DNA from: Ascaphus truei
Taxonomy: Eukaryota; Chordata; Amphibia; Anura; Ascaphidae
DNA: 64,000 bases
Assembly: GCA_036426205.1 (NCBI GenBank)
Contig: CM071570.1
Coordinates: 52,064,984-52,128,983, forward strand
Direction of reading: 5' to 3'
This document shows, in pieces, positions 33,681 to 45,000 of the stretch. A model generated the notes under the pieces. The model was given only the letters and a program-made list of their open reading frames with translations. It did not search any database and had not been told where the DNA came from. Each line of letters opens with the position of its first letter. The first letter of the stretch is position 1. Position numbers and translations under genes: made by a program.

Positions 33681-34481
33681 CTTTGGGAATCCTGCTGCGG
33701 TTTCTTGACAACGTGGGTATGTATAGGACTGAAGGAATGCCCTGCTGGTTTGTTTTCAAAACACCTGCACCATATGGTATGACACTGGTTCTTGGAGGCC
33801 AGATCCTGACCTTGACCTTTGTCTTATGCTGGTTGAGGGCTTGTTTGTGTGTACAATATGAGGACTTTGGTCTCTTATCATAATCATCCTTGGGTAGTAG
33901 CCATACTCCCCATTCACTGTACTCAAGTCTTTCTTTAGAGCCCTCACTCAACATTATTGTCCCTGTAATAGAAGTTGAAATGATCCTCTGTAGTCCTGAG
34001 CACTACTAGCACCAGTAACCATAGGTTGTAGTCCCAATTTATAGCCCACAATTGATCACTGATTTACTTTTTGGTTTCCATTTGTGATGAAACTCTGAAG
34101 GATCAAAGCTTTTACACTATCGGTATAGTAATGATATTTTATTCAGGATAGTATGCTTATAATCTTCACTGGATGCCCATTTTGTCCTGGTAGGTTTGTT
34201 TGCTCGATATATCCCTCTGCTTCCTCCTCCGCACTCAGGCTTCTCTCTTTGTATCTTTCGAATATTACTTTTTGGAACCTCGGTTTCACAACTATATTGG
34301 AGTAGGTTTATGAAGCCATTTTCTTCTGGATAACCTTTTAAATGGTGTGAGTGCCCCTGGCGAGGGTGGTGGAGGACTCTCCTTCCGAAGAATTGGAACG
34401 TGTGACGAATATATGTCAACAATCTTCTAGCAAGCCATTGATGGAGGCATCCTGTGGAGGTCACTCCCTTCTAACAATAGT
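33681..34481 (-). pseudogene. PAK5: Decayed PAK5 linker exon (relic)
   Basis: This stretch is colinear with the PAK5 linker segment that directly precedes the exon at 1-266. Matching islands in order on the minus strand are TIVR (34481), SINGLLED (from 34445), VTRSNS (34406), RKESPP (34387), EENGFI (34326), ERYKERSL (near 34259), SEWG (near 33915), DDYDKRPKSSY (33888), QTSPQP (33847), RQRSRSGSGLQEP (33824) and IPK (33690). They fall in all three frames; three frames are used between 33888 and 33786 alone. TGA stops at 34463-34461 and 34418-34416 interrupt a block that otherwise aligns without net shift. The pyrimidine tract before 34481 ends in TTTG instead of TTTAG, so the acceptor is lost, while the donor AAAG/GTAATG at 33681 is kept. 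Joining AAAG to ATTATG at 266 gives IPK-D-YDRAQ in frame. It may be a dead exon, a decayed exon duplicate, or less likely a badly sequenced stretch. Confidence 0.85.
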
Positions 34482-37261
34482 CAAAGAAAGAAAGAAGAAC
34501 AGAAAGCAGTTTATAAAGTTGTGCTTCATATTATTAAATAAAACAAAAAAGCCAGAAAGTGCATAAGTATTTATTGCAGTACCAGAATCTAATGAATTCC
34601 CAAGCATACCCAACCATTATCCATGCTTACAGTGTATGATTAACAACTGCAGGAAAAGTTACCATACCTAAGAACATCATGGTTGCAAAAAAGACTGAAT
34701 ATACATGGTGTTTGTAATTCTGGTTCGTTGACTTTGACGTCTTTAAAGCTGAGTAGTTCTGCTATCACAGTAAGTACCTTTGCTATACCACACCGGCGAA
34801 GAAAAATACCTTTTGGGCGTTATAATATAACCACTCTTTCAGGTGACCCTGTTGAATTCTCTATGTCAGTATTCCAAATCCCACTCTTCACCCTCAAACC
34901 CACTTGAATAGCAGTTTATACATGACAATAAATAATTAATATATAATCGAACATCTGCAGATAAATAGTTAAAAGCAGCATACGGAAGAATGCTAAGACT
35001 TGGTGAATTATGTGGACGACTCCGTAACCATTTTATTGTAATTGGGACTGACAAGAAATATTTTTATAAGCATAATATCTGGTGATGTGGGAGATGAAAG
35101 GAAAAAAAGTTTTAACACTGCAAGCTTCCATAATGTTTTGAAAAAAGTGTTATTTGTAACTTTTAGGTCAGTAAGTGAGCATAAGAAAAGTTTAAGTTTG
35201 GGAATCAAAATGGTTGGATTGTCATAAGTGAGTAATGAGCATCAAGCTATATATCTTATTCACTGTCTTTAAATATATTTCATGAACGCTTGTGCAAGTT
35301 ATGATAATTTATTTTGCTAAGAAGCTTGTGCAAGGTAGTTAGACTTGTTGTACCTAGCAGCAAAAAAACGAAATCCAGTGCCAACAAATGAGATGACGAC
35401 TGTAGCATAAAAGGTTCATCTAACTATACAGCAAGATTGACATATCTTTCTAAACACGGGACAAACCGGAGGAGATGGCCAACTCCAGTCCTGCACGTGC
35501 CAACACAACAGGTTGCCCTGTTAAGGGAGTATCACTAACGCCTCAAAGCAAGTGGTGCGAGGATCTTTACTGAAGCCACGTATGAATGCCATCCTGTCTG
35601 AAAACAGGGATTCCCTAAACCTGACTGTTTGATTGGCCTATGAATGTTGTGACCACATCCTGAACTAAACGTAAGACAAAAATGAAGTAAGCGCTGGAGC
35701 AGGCAACTGGATTGCGAAGTCCCGATAAGTCAGCAGCTCAGGAAATTTCAAAAAATGGTCTTTATATTTGGGACAAGAAACAGCAATCTCGGCAGTGGAA
35801 TCTAAATGTTTTCAAGAGCTGTAAGGCGCTTTATCACCCACCCTAGGAAATTTAAGATAACAAGCCAATCATGTAGAAGAAAACAAGCAACACACAAGTA
35901 AAACAAAACATAGAACACAACCACAAAACATCAGCACACGACACACACAAATCACACACAACACACATCACAACACACACACACACACACAAGGGGTACA
36001 CGACACACACGACACGATCCATGCAAAAGTAGAGACATACACACACAGGCACAGGAAAACACGAAAACGACTTTTTATATATTATTCAAAATTCACAAGT
36101 CCCTTGGGAGACACCATCTTTTTTCTTGATATGCGTGACTTGCTTCTTTTTAGACTTATGTAGTCACATTCGTTACAAATTATATACTGTACCATTAAAT
36201 TAACTCTCCAGGAGAGATTAAATGCTGCCTTCATTTTTTTTATTGACAATTTAGCTGAATTTCCCCACACAAACTTTCAGCAAATGCAGTTGTTAGTCTA
36301 GTATTAAAAACAAAACACATGCAGAAACCATAAAACCTTAAATATATAATTGGAATTACAAGATTGGTTCCCCCAGCAATATCCACCATTCCCGTAAACC
36401 CATAAACTGTCAAGATTCATGTTATTATACTTGATTAACCCCTCGGGTGCTGGAAGTGACTGCAGCACATTTCTCCCTAAGCACTGAAAATAAAAGTGAA
36501 GAAGTGAGGAGGATTTTTCACACCGCACTCACACAAAATGAAATCAATAGAATACAATCTATTGAAATGAAGGTGAACAACCCTTAGTGTTATTCACGTT
36601 ATTTCAATTGCTTCCTGAACACTTCCTGCATTTGTTCAGGGCAGCTTTGACAGTAGCTATATTTCATGGTGTGCCTTTTCTGGTCTGTCCTCTAGTGATA
36701 AGCTATAATGGATCTGCCTGTGAAAACAGCTGTCTGCTCCTGTTCCAAAGAGAGGATGAGGAACGGCTGCAGCTCCCAAATACTGAATTAATTTTGACAA
36801 TAATGAAGTAGGTAATTATAACAGTTTTCCCTCATAAGACCTTACATGTAATGTGTCTAAAATCACAACTATATACACTTTGCAGTTTTGTTATTTTTTT
36901 TTTACAAAAAGCATCTGTAGTCTTATCAGTTACATTCGATTACTTGTTTGGTGCATTAAATTTTTTTTTAAAAAAAACAAAAAAAAAAAAATTGAGGAAA
37001 TAAAAGCATATCTTTCCTCCTGTTTTTTTTAAATTAGGCTATGAAGATAGAAAAAAAACGAACAATGTTGCAGATTACAGGTTGATAAGAGATAACACTA
37101 CAGGGAGTTACTATGTCAATTTGGCATTTCTGACCAAACTGTCCTATTCCAGACAATTTACTAATAGTTTTTAATATTATGGTCACAAAAGTGGTGTAAC
37201 TTACCATGTATCAAGTATTTTTATTTCATGACAGCCAATAGAGACGTTCTGCATTAACTAG
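34482..37261. other. PAK5 intron, AT-rich, mostly unassigned
   Basis: A pyrimidine tract on the minus strand lies directly next to the relic exon (34483-34510). A (CA)-rich stretch is at 35885-36055 and A/T runs at 36895-36990. The first coding exon of PAK5, which should begin with a Lys-rich MFGKKKKK, was not found here or further right. Confidence 0.5.
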
Positions 37262-37322
37262 TACAGCATATTTATTTATTTATAAAATGTTTTAGTAATA
37301 CATTGAGAGTTACCTCTTGTTA
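37262..37322 (-). mobile_element. Tail fragment of the 41.8-45 kb LINE family
   Basis: Reads AGTAATACATTGAGAGTTAC, the same as 41863-41883 at the 3' end of the minus-strand LINE. Confidence 0.7.
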
Positions 37323-37446
37323 AATTCCTCTGGTGTCATATGATAAGATTACAGCTTTGAAAAGCTTACAGTATGTAAAAAAATGCCTGTTTTATGGGTA
37401 CTTAATTACAAAAAGTGGGAATGCAGAAAAAAAAGATACTTTAACT

Positions 37447-37756
37447 CAGGGCTGTGCAAACTGGGGGGCGCGCGAGATTTTCCTGGGGGGGCACAGGCGG
37501 TTGCAGAGGTCCCTCGCTCTTCCCTAAGGTATTTAAATTAAATGCCGGGGGATCGTGTGAGACCTCTGCAACTTCACTTGCCGGGATTCAGATGCGTGGT
37601 GTGACGCGTCGCCATGGCAACGCATGTGACGTGATGTCACATGACCCGCCGCCATGGCAACGCAGCTGCAAATGACGGGGGGGGGGGCGCGAGCGCCGGG
37701 GCAACCAAACACAGGGGGGGGGGGGGGGGTGAAACTCCAATAGTTTGCGAGCCCTG
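37447..37756. mobile_element. hAT-type GC-rich MITE family, copy 2
   Basis: Starts CAGGGCTGTGCAAACTGGGG and ends AGTTTGCGAGCCCTG, in opposite orientation to copy 1. Flanks CTTTAACT (37439-37446) and CTTTAAAC (37757-37764) agree in six of eight bases. It contains GTCGCCATGGCAAC (37608-37621) and GCCGCCATGGCAAC (37648-37661), and TGACGTGATGTCACATGACC. Confidence 0.82.
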
Positions 37757-37764
37757 CTTTAAAC

Positions 37765-39089
37765 CCTGCTGAAATCAAGATTTATTATTATTATTATTAT
37801 TATTTTTTATGTTGACCATTAAAGAGAAATGCCAGAAACTGGTACTCATAAACAGCTTTAACATTTTGTTGAGTTAACAAAACAAACATGATAAAATAAA
37901 AAAGACAAACAAAGATGTCAGTCACCCATGCAGTGTGTAATTTGCCATTCTTTATATTAGTTTTTCAAATTTGTGTTACCATAACAACATTGGAAACATT
38001 TAATTACAATCGTTCTTATCTACAATGCATTTAGACATTATTAAAAATAGAACTTCAGCAGCATTTTCTGTAGTGGCTTGAAAATCTGATGTATTCTAAT
38101 TGTCATTCTTTTATTATGTAGATCTTGTTTCATATTTTTGTTTATCTGTTCTAATATGCAGGGTAGCACTGGCTACAGATGAGGAGAACATACCCTCCCG
38201 CACATGCAGACTTTCTCATTTCTAATGAGTGCGGACTAATTGTGAATCCGGAACACCTGATTATCAGGTATTTAGTTAGCCCTTCTCCACAATGCCGACA
38301 GGACCTGACGAAGCGAGAGATACTCACGAAACGCGTAGTCCTGTGTTGGCATTGTGTTCTGTTTGTGACCACTGAAGGCCACCGTACTCCGAAGGAAGAA
38401 CTCATTTGCAGCCTCTGCGACCGGACGCGGCAGCAAGGGAGTTCCCGCATGAGCTATGTCGACGGAGACGGATGCCGGAAGTGCAGTATTGTGCATGTAA
38501 GTTATGCAAACTTACTTGTTGTTCTAATAAATTGTCTTTTATTCACTGAGTGATTTCGCCCCTATTTGGAGTGCATCGGAGGGAGTGAACTGCTTCCACC
38601 AGGAATCCCCACATCAGTTTTTGGGCATTATCCCTTGAAGTGGATTCCCATCCAAAAGATACCTTGACAAGATTGGCTCACACTTGCCCGTGTGAGTAAG
38701 AATTGGCTGTGCCAATTTTTTTGGATTATCTATTACCCATTCCGTGTTATGCTTGTTCCATCTAGTGGACTATATATATGAAGTATTTATTTTATCTTTT
38801 TTTCTTTTATGCGCTCACCATCTCGACAAGAAATCTGTGTTTGTGGAGATCAAGGAAGGATCTTTTAAAGGTTGAGCTGCAGTTCTAAAGGGCCAGTATA
38901 CGATTCTGTTTGTTTTTAGGCTCTTACGTATGTCTGTATAATTACATATATATATTATTGTGATTGTGAGCCGCAGATCTTTCACACTTTCTCATTTCTA
39001 TAGCACAATTTAGTGGTACAGAAGAGTTCCTAAATTGTCGAGGTGAACTAACAAAATCACTTGTGACCATATTCTTCCAGGGAAAAACC
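37765..39089. other. Intronic DNA with a dispersed repeat at 38150-38560
   Basis: A (TAT)n run is at 37780-37803. The CpG-containing segment 38150-38560 includes CTGACGAAGCG (38305) and CTCACGAAACGCGTAG (38323). It looks like a repeat family also touched at 32.3 and 49.6 kb. The open frames over it are not recognisable proteins. Confidence 0.45.
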
Positions 39090-39430
39090 AGCACACGTTG
39101 TGCATGCACGAAAGGCAGGAAGGCCGGACAGCAGGAGGTTACAATCATCGAGATGGGAGAGAATGAGGGCTGTTGTCAGAGTTTTAGCAGTGGAGCAACA
39201 GAGGAAAGGGCGTATCTTTCGGATATTGTGGAGGAAAAAGCGACAGGTTTTAGAAACATTTTGAATGCGAGAGGAGAATGTGAGAGAGGAGTCGAGTGGG
39301 ACCCCTAGGCAGCGTGCTTGTGCTATTGGGTGAATGATAGCACTACCAACTGTAATGTGAAAGGAGGTAGTAGGGCCATGTTTGGGAGGAAGTATGAGGA
39401 GCTCGGTTTTCTTGTCCGATTTTCGTTATG
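39090..39430 (-). pseudogene. L2-type LINE fragment (reverse transcriptase C-terminus)
   Basis: Minus-strand reading gives AELLILPPKHGPTTSFHITV, then ARCLGVPLDSSL, CRFFLHNIRKIRPFL and LILSHLDDCNLLLSGLPAF. This is the same domain as in the plus-strand copy at 40890-41190. The fragment is cut on its 5' side by the palindrome array at 39431. Confidence 0.8.
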
Positions 39431-39569
39431 TGCGCATGCGCAGACCGGCAATGCGCTGTTCTACGCATGCGCAACATTGGCAAAACCCCCCATTCTGCGC
39501 ATGCGCGACCCTGGACTGGCCCGTTCTGCACATGGGCGACCCTGGACCGGCCCGTTTTGCGCATGCGCA
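39431..39569. repeat. Array of five palindromic TGCGCATGCGCA motifs
   Basis: Motifs start at 39431, 39462, 39496, 39527 and 39558, a period of 31 bases with one step of 34. Four of the five keep the core GCATGCGC; the fourth reads TGCACATGGGCG. The spacer is CGACCCTGGACTGGCCCGTT-like. GCGCATGCGC is the consensus of nuclear respiratory factor 1 (NRF1). Confidence 0.85.
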
Positions 39570-39729
39570 GACATGGCGGACCCTTCTCGGTACCGCCGTG
39601 TCAGCGGATCACCAAAAAGCGGGGCCTCGCAGTAACTGTTAGATACACCCAGTCATATCTCTGTCCATGAAATGTCTGTGAATTTAATGTATAACCTCTG
39701 TTAATTTAATATATGCATGTATTGTCAAC
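39570..39729. other. Short spacer
   Basis: Begins with ACATGGCGG, possibly the end of the same repeat as the array. No other feature. Confidence 0.3.
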
Positions 39730-40055
39730 ATAAATCTGTAACCAGGACATACTTGAACATGAGAGGTAACTCTCAATGTATTATTTCCTTGTAAAACATT
39801 TTATAATTAAATATAACAGACCTCTTAAAGGAAGCATTTGGGTAGCTCAGCTGGCTGATACTATGCATCTTATATGCATTTACCATGACCCTTTGCAGAC
39901 ACACTTACCAGAACACGCCCCTACTTACCACTTAAATTGTAAGTTCTTCGGGGCATGGACTCCTTTTCCTAATGTTACTTTTATATATGAAGTGATTATT
40001 CCTATTTTGTCACGTGTTACTGCTGTAAAGTGCACTAAATAAATAAAGACACATA
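39730..40055 (+). mobile_element. Two LINE tail fragments
   Basis: 39750-39800 reads GAGAGGTAACTCTCAATGTA, a plus-strand piece of the tail found at 41840-41900. From 39800 an L2-type 3' end follows: TTAAATTGTAAGTTCTTCGG (39931-39950), then GCACTAAATAAATAAAGAC. An apparent GGTAGCTCAGCTGG at 39840 mimics a tRNA start, but it aligns with the L2 coding end at 55830. Confidence 0.65.
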
Positions 40056-40429
40056 CATAACACATTTCACCAAAACATCGATCTTGAAAGATGCTCATAA
40101 ACAAGCTTATTAATGTTTCTGTTGCTCACAACTGCTATCAGCAAAGAAACTAATAAACCTACTGTAGGAGCTACATTTTGAACTAGAGAATAAGGCACCA
40201 TAAACATCATTGGAATCTTTTAAAAATGACCTTTGTGTGCCTCTGCTGCAGGGATGGACCCTCTTGTTGGTTATTACTTTGGGTTGGATGGCAAAGGGTC
40301 AGACCATAGAACCACAAGACTATTCCTTGCAATGTTCTTTTTCTTGGTTCTATAGGATCATTTGCTTTCTCAAGGGAGAAAGAGCTTGTGGGGCTGGAAG
40401 TGTGCTCTTATAAATACTATTCGTATGTT
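40056..40429. other. Intronic DNA, nothing assigned
   Basis: The 67-codon open frame at 40210-40413 is not recognised. Confidence 0.35.
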
Positions 40430-41835
40430 CATTTGAATGGGGAAAGATGCCCACATGCCCTCCTGGAACCATTACAATCTGGCTTTCGTACAGCTCACTC
40501 AAAAGAGACAGTGCTCACTAAAGTAGCCAATGATCTACATGAAGCCAAGTCCCATAGCAATTTTCCCCTACTAATACTGCTCGATCTCCCTGCAAATCTC
40601 TATCCTGGTTCTCATCTTACCACTCCCATTGCACATTTTCGGTCTCTGTTTCTAACACTTCTTTGTCTTCTGTTGATCTGTCTGTTGGTGTACCTCAGGT
40701 TCTGTTCTGGGACCTCTCCTTTTCTCTCTCTACACACTATCACTTGATGACCTCATCAACTATTTTGGCCTTGGATATCATCTCTATGCAGATGATACAC
40801 AGATATATCTATCCACCCCTACCCTCACACCTGCAATTCAGTCCCAAGTCTCTGATTGCCTCCTGGCTATATCCTCGTGGATGGCACGCTGCCACCGTAA
40901 ACTTAATATGGCTAAAGCTGAACTCCTCATATTTCTACCTAAACCTGTCCCAATATCCCCTTTTTCCATCACTGTAAATGGTTCGGTCACCCACGCACGT
41001 TGCCTATGAGTGTCATTTGACTCTTCCCTTTCCTTCTCCATTCACATTCACGACATGGCTACAACTTGTTGCTTCTTCCTCCGTAATATTTCTAAGGTCC
41101 GCTCTTTCCTCTGTTACACTATTGCTAAAACTCTAATTCATGTTCTCCTCTGTCTGGATTATTGTAACATACTACTAACAGGCTTCCCCGTCTCTTTCTT
41201 TGCCAGCAATCCAAAATTCTGCTGTTAGAATAATTTCACTTTTTCCCAAAACAGACTCTGCTCATCTTCTTAAATTCCTCTCCTGGCTTCCTATCAAGTT
41301 TCGAATCACCAACTAAGGTCTCCTGTTTATCTTCAAGGCTTTCCACTCATCTGCTCCTCCCTACATATCAGCTCTGATCTCTCGCTATGTCACTGCTCGT
41401 CGTTTGCATTCTGCCCACAACCGTCTCCTTCCCACCTCTTTCTCCTCTACTGCTCTCTCCCACCTTTTTTCCTCACTGCCCCTTACCTGTTGATCTCCCT
41501 CACACTCGGTTTACGCCAAGTACCGTCTCACCCCACCTTTAAGACGAACCTTAAAACTCACCTCTTGAATTAGGCATTTGATTAGCCTAGACTCATGGCT
41601 ACTGTCACACACCCACATGGCTACTGTCACTCCTACCAATGACTGCCATCTACTGCATTTATTCCCTCATCTGCTGTCTCTATATTCCCCATAATCCAAT
41701 TTAGATTGTAAACTCTTGGCGGCAGGGATTTCCTTTCGTATTGTCTGATCTTATTTGTTGCACTTATTGTACTATAATTCCCTGTACGTATTGTCTCTCT
41801 TGTAAAGTGCTAAGTACAGCTGTGGGCGTTATATT
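40430..41835 (+). pseudogene. L2-type LINE, 3' two-thirds, broken
   Basis: Reverse-transcriptase pieces: [16 protein letters not shown] sequence near 40697, [15 protein letters not shown] (40776) with the YADD catalytic motif, [24 protein letters not shown] sequence (40875), then [34 protein letters not shown] (41013) and LLCLDYCNILLTGFP (41147). The C-terminus continues to about 41580 and the 3' tail to TTGTAAAGTGCTAAG (41800). The 5' part lacks a long piece of the palm: the [13 protein letters not shown] segment is only partly present near 40580. Several stops and shifts make it dead. It is directly followed by a LINE on the opposite strand. Confidence 0.85.
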
Positions 41836-42315
41836 TCTTTATTTATCAAATATTTTACCAGGAAGTAATACATTGAGAGTTACCTCTCGTTTTCAAGAAT
41901 GTCCTGGGCAAAGAGTTAAGATGACAAATAGTACATGGTTACAAATACAGTTACATAAGTGAACAGGGTATACATTATATACAAGACATTGCATGCATAG
42001 TTAGAGATAATATATATTATAGGCGTATGTACAGCTACAGACCAGATTAAAATGTGAGACATCTTTAGTTTTGAAAGAACTTAAACTGGTGGTGGATGTG
42101 AGAGTCTCCGGTAGATTGTTCCAGTTTTGGGATGCACAGTAAGAGAAGGAGGAGTGGCAAGATAATTTGTTGAGCCTTGGGACCATGAACAGTCTTTTGG
42201 AGTCAGATCTCAGATGATAAGTGCTGCATAAGTAGGGGTGAGGAGCTTGTTCAGATAGATCGGTAGCCTGCCCAGAAAGTATTTGAAGGCAATACAGTAA
42301 CGATAAACTTTGCGC

Positions 42316-43635
42316 CTAGACTCGTGATGAACAATCTAGTTCTTTGAGCATTGCTAAGTGATGTGTGTTGTAGTTGCATTGGAGAACAAAACGGAATATT
42401 GAATTATAGAGGGTGTCAAGTTTGCTAAGGTGCGTTTGGGGTGCCGAGCCGTATACTATGTCCCCATAGTCGATGATTGGTATTAGCATCTGCTGTGCGA
42501 TACGCGTTCTGACCAGCAGACTTAGGGAGGATTTGTTCCTGTAAAGTACACCTAGTTTGGCATAGGTTTTGGATGTCAGGGTATCAATGTGCATCCCGAA
42601 TGTTAAATGGGAGTCAAACCATATGCCCAAGTATTTAAAACTAGTAACAGGAGTTAGGGTGGTGTTAGCGTTGGTTCTGATCTGGAGCTCAGTCATTGGA
42701 AGCTTTAAAAATGTAGCCTTGGTCCCAAATACCATTGTTACAGACTTGTCAGTATTTAAAAACAGTTTGTTTTGGGAAATCCAATTTTCAAGACTCAAAA
42801 AGTCAGATTGAAGTATATTTTCAAGGTTGGAGAGGCTATGTCTGTGTGCATATAAGATTGTGTTATCTGCATACATGTGCATTGAAGCTCCCTTACAAGC
42901 TGTAGGAAGATCATTGAAGAACACAGAGTAGAGTAGGGGCCCCAGAACAGAGCCTTGCGGGACACCACAGATGATATCCAAGGGGTTGGAGTTAGAGCCT
43001 GAGATGGACACATGTTGGGATCTACCTGATAGGTAGGAATGAAACCAGTTTGAAGCATGCTTCCCTATTCCAGAGCACTGGAGTTTGTTAAGCTAGATAA
43101 CATGATCAATAGTATCAAAAGCCTTTGCAAAATCTAGGAATATTGCACCAGTGAGTTGTCCCAGTTCCATTCCACAATGGATTTCATTGCAAACCTATAA
43201 CAGGGTAGTTACGGTGGAGTGTTTGGGGCGAAAGCCAGATTGGAATTGGCTAGGGAAATTTGTCTTGGTATAGTAATCGCTTAATTGGGAGTGAACACAT
43301 TTTGACATTACTTTGGATAGTATTGGGAGAAGAGAGATTGGCCTGTAGTTTGAGACAGTGTTTTTGTCCCCACTTTTGAAGATTTGGGCAACTCTGGCAG
43401 TTTTCCAGGTCTTAGGGATATGGCCTGCAGACAGAATAGAGTTGACTATGGAAGCAATTGGTTTGGCAATGGCTGGGGCACCAAGTCTTAGGAACTTAGA
43501 TTGTGGTAAGTCAGGTCCACATTGGCTGCTTAGTTTTAATTTGAGGATAGCTTGTGTAATCTCCTCTTCGGATACTGGGAGAAATTGAAAATTGTGGGCA
43601 GTGTTGGGAGAGGGTGGGGCTATGGGGGTACTCAC
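42316..43635 (-). pseudogene. LINE reverse transcriptase domain, two open pieces
   Basis: The first piece (43635-43195) reads SEEEITQAILKLKLSSQCGP, then WKTARVAQIFKSGDK, NYRPISLLPILSKVMSKCVH and QSGFRPKHSTVTTLL. A gap with frame damage (43195-43011) holds the motif-A region near 43120. The second piece (43011-42316) reads [29 protein letters not shown] (YADD changed to YADN), ISQNKLFLNTDKSVTMVFG, then SFKYLGIWFDSHLTF and MLIPIIDYGDIVYG. The loss of the second catalytic aspartate in YADN together with the frameshifts means it is inactive. Confidence 0.85.
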
Positions 43636-44604
43636 AGAATGAGATTCATGTTTGTGGTTGGTTTGGGTTGCGTTTTGCTAATAAGTTAGTAGCACGCCCC
43701 ACAAAGTAATCATTGAATGCATTTGCAATGTCAGTGGGGTTTGTCAGAGTAATATCCTCCTTAGTAATATTACTTGGTTGTTGATGGTTAGAAGGCTAGA
43801 ATATATTGTTGATAACCTTCCAGAAGTTAGCTGGGTTTGATGTATTCTGGAGAAGATTGCAAAGTAATATTATGCTTTTGCGTGTCTTGTTTGCCTTGTG
43901 CACATGTTCCGCAGGCATCTTCAGTGATTGAGATCTTTGGTAGTGCCAGTTACTTTGTAGCTTTTCCACAAGGCATCTCTGAACTGGTAGAGTGCTATAA
44001 GGTCAGTTGTTAGCCACAGTCACCGAAAATGTCTGGAAGGATGCCAGATGATTGGATTCTTCTGGGATTTGAGGAGAAAATTCAGTCTAGCAAGGAATTT
44101 TTGTGAGATTTCGGGTTTGTCCACGTTGGTTGGGAAATGAGTTGTGTTAGGTTAAGTGACTTGAGTTGTATCTGGATTTTGTGAGGTCGAGCCAATTGAA
44201 GTTGAAATCCCCAAGAACTAGCAGCTCCCTCTTCTCATTCTGAGAGGAAATGGAGCCAAGAAACTGGGTGATATCAGTCAGGGACTGTAGAGGGGCGTTT
44301 GGGGGGTGGGGGGGCGGTAGATGCCAGCAACCAAGATGGGCTTAGAAAAGGGGAGGCAGGATTTAAAAAAAGGGTGAGCTTGGGGGGCAATTTAACAGTG
44401 TAAATTGTAAGGTGTCTGCAATATAAAATAAGACCCCTCCTCCTCTCTTTGACCTATCTCTCCTAGAAATGGAGTATCCGTGAATGGCAATATTGCATCG
44501 GGAGTTTTAGGGGTTAGCCATGTTTCTGTAAGAACGATGTCTGGGTTTATGCATAAGGCACCATGTCCTTAGTTCACCCAGTTTGGGCAGCAGGCTCCGG
44601 ATAT

Positions 44605-44976
44605 TTATATGGCTGACATATAGGCTTTTTTGGAATTTGAAGGGGGTATTCTCAGGGGTATGGGACAGAGTTGAAAGGGAGGGCCTGGGTTAGGTTCAAT
44701 ATCACCTGCTAAAGAGAGTAATAGTATGAGTAAAAATTTGAGTAGTTGCATCACTGTAAATGTGTGATGTTTGCCATTAGAGTGAGCGGTGGCTGGTGTG
44801 CTGGTTTTCAGAGTTCTCCACCAACATTCGGTAGATAATGCAAGGCTTTTGAGTAATCCAGGGTGTATGGTGATATTGTGTGGGGGCCAGGAGGGAGGTG
44901 TTTGTAGTGGATAGAGAGAGTAACATTTCCATGAGGCTACGAGAAAGAACAAAGTTAAGGTACATACCAGGTTCAT
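44605..44976 (-). pseudogene. LINE N-terminal segment carrying a 2A-like peptide
   Basis: An open frame of about 123 codons with a hydrophobic start (NLVCTLTLFFLVASW) and a second hydrophobic stretch, LLKFLLILLLSLA, followed at once by GDIEPNPGP (44706-44680). GD(V/I)ExNPGP is the 2A motif at which ribosomes skip the last Gly-Pro bond; such motifs, often after a hydrophobic leader, are established for some APE-type LINEs. The predicted break lies between Gly 44685-44683 and Pro 44682-44680, separating the N-terminal leader from the endonuclease/reverse transcriptase protein. The segment ends in a frameshift relative to the endonuclease region. Confidence 0.75.
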
Positions 44977-45000
44977 TATAACAGAGGTAGGTAATGCGAC

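Larger units (their letters stand above)
41838..45000 (-). mobile_element. LINE of the Rex1/L2/CR1 group, nearly full length
   Basis: A minus-strand non-LTR retrotransposon. In gene order it has an N-terminal segment with a 2A-like peptide (44976-44605), endonuclease remnants with LVLGDFNFNWLDLT (near 44190), and reverse transcriptase (43635-42316). The tail reads GTAACTCTCAATGTATTAC on the minus strand near 41870 and recurs in fragments at 37.3 and 39.75 kb. Several frameshifts separate the parts. I place it in the Jockey-related superfamily but cannot fix the clade by eye. Confidence 0.82.

Noticed and set aside
38179..38553. 124-codon open frame with several Cys residues
   Set aside because: It lies in a dispersed repeat with the CGAAACGCGT word and shows no regular zinc-finger spacing.
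39838..39860. tRNA-like start GGTAGCTCAGCTGG
   Set aside because: No cloverleaf or B box follows, and the stretch aligns with the L2 coding end at 55830.
40210..40413. 67-codon frame with a hydrophobic start, possible exon after TGCTGCAG
   Set aside because: No donor or similarity could be seen; probably chance.
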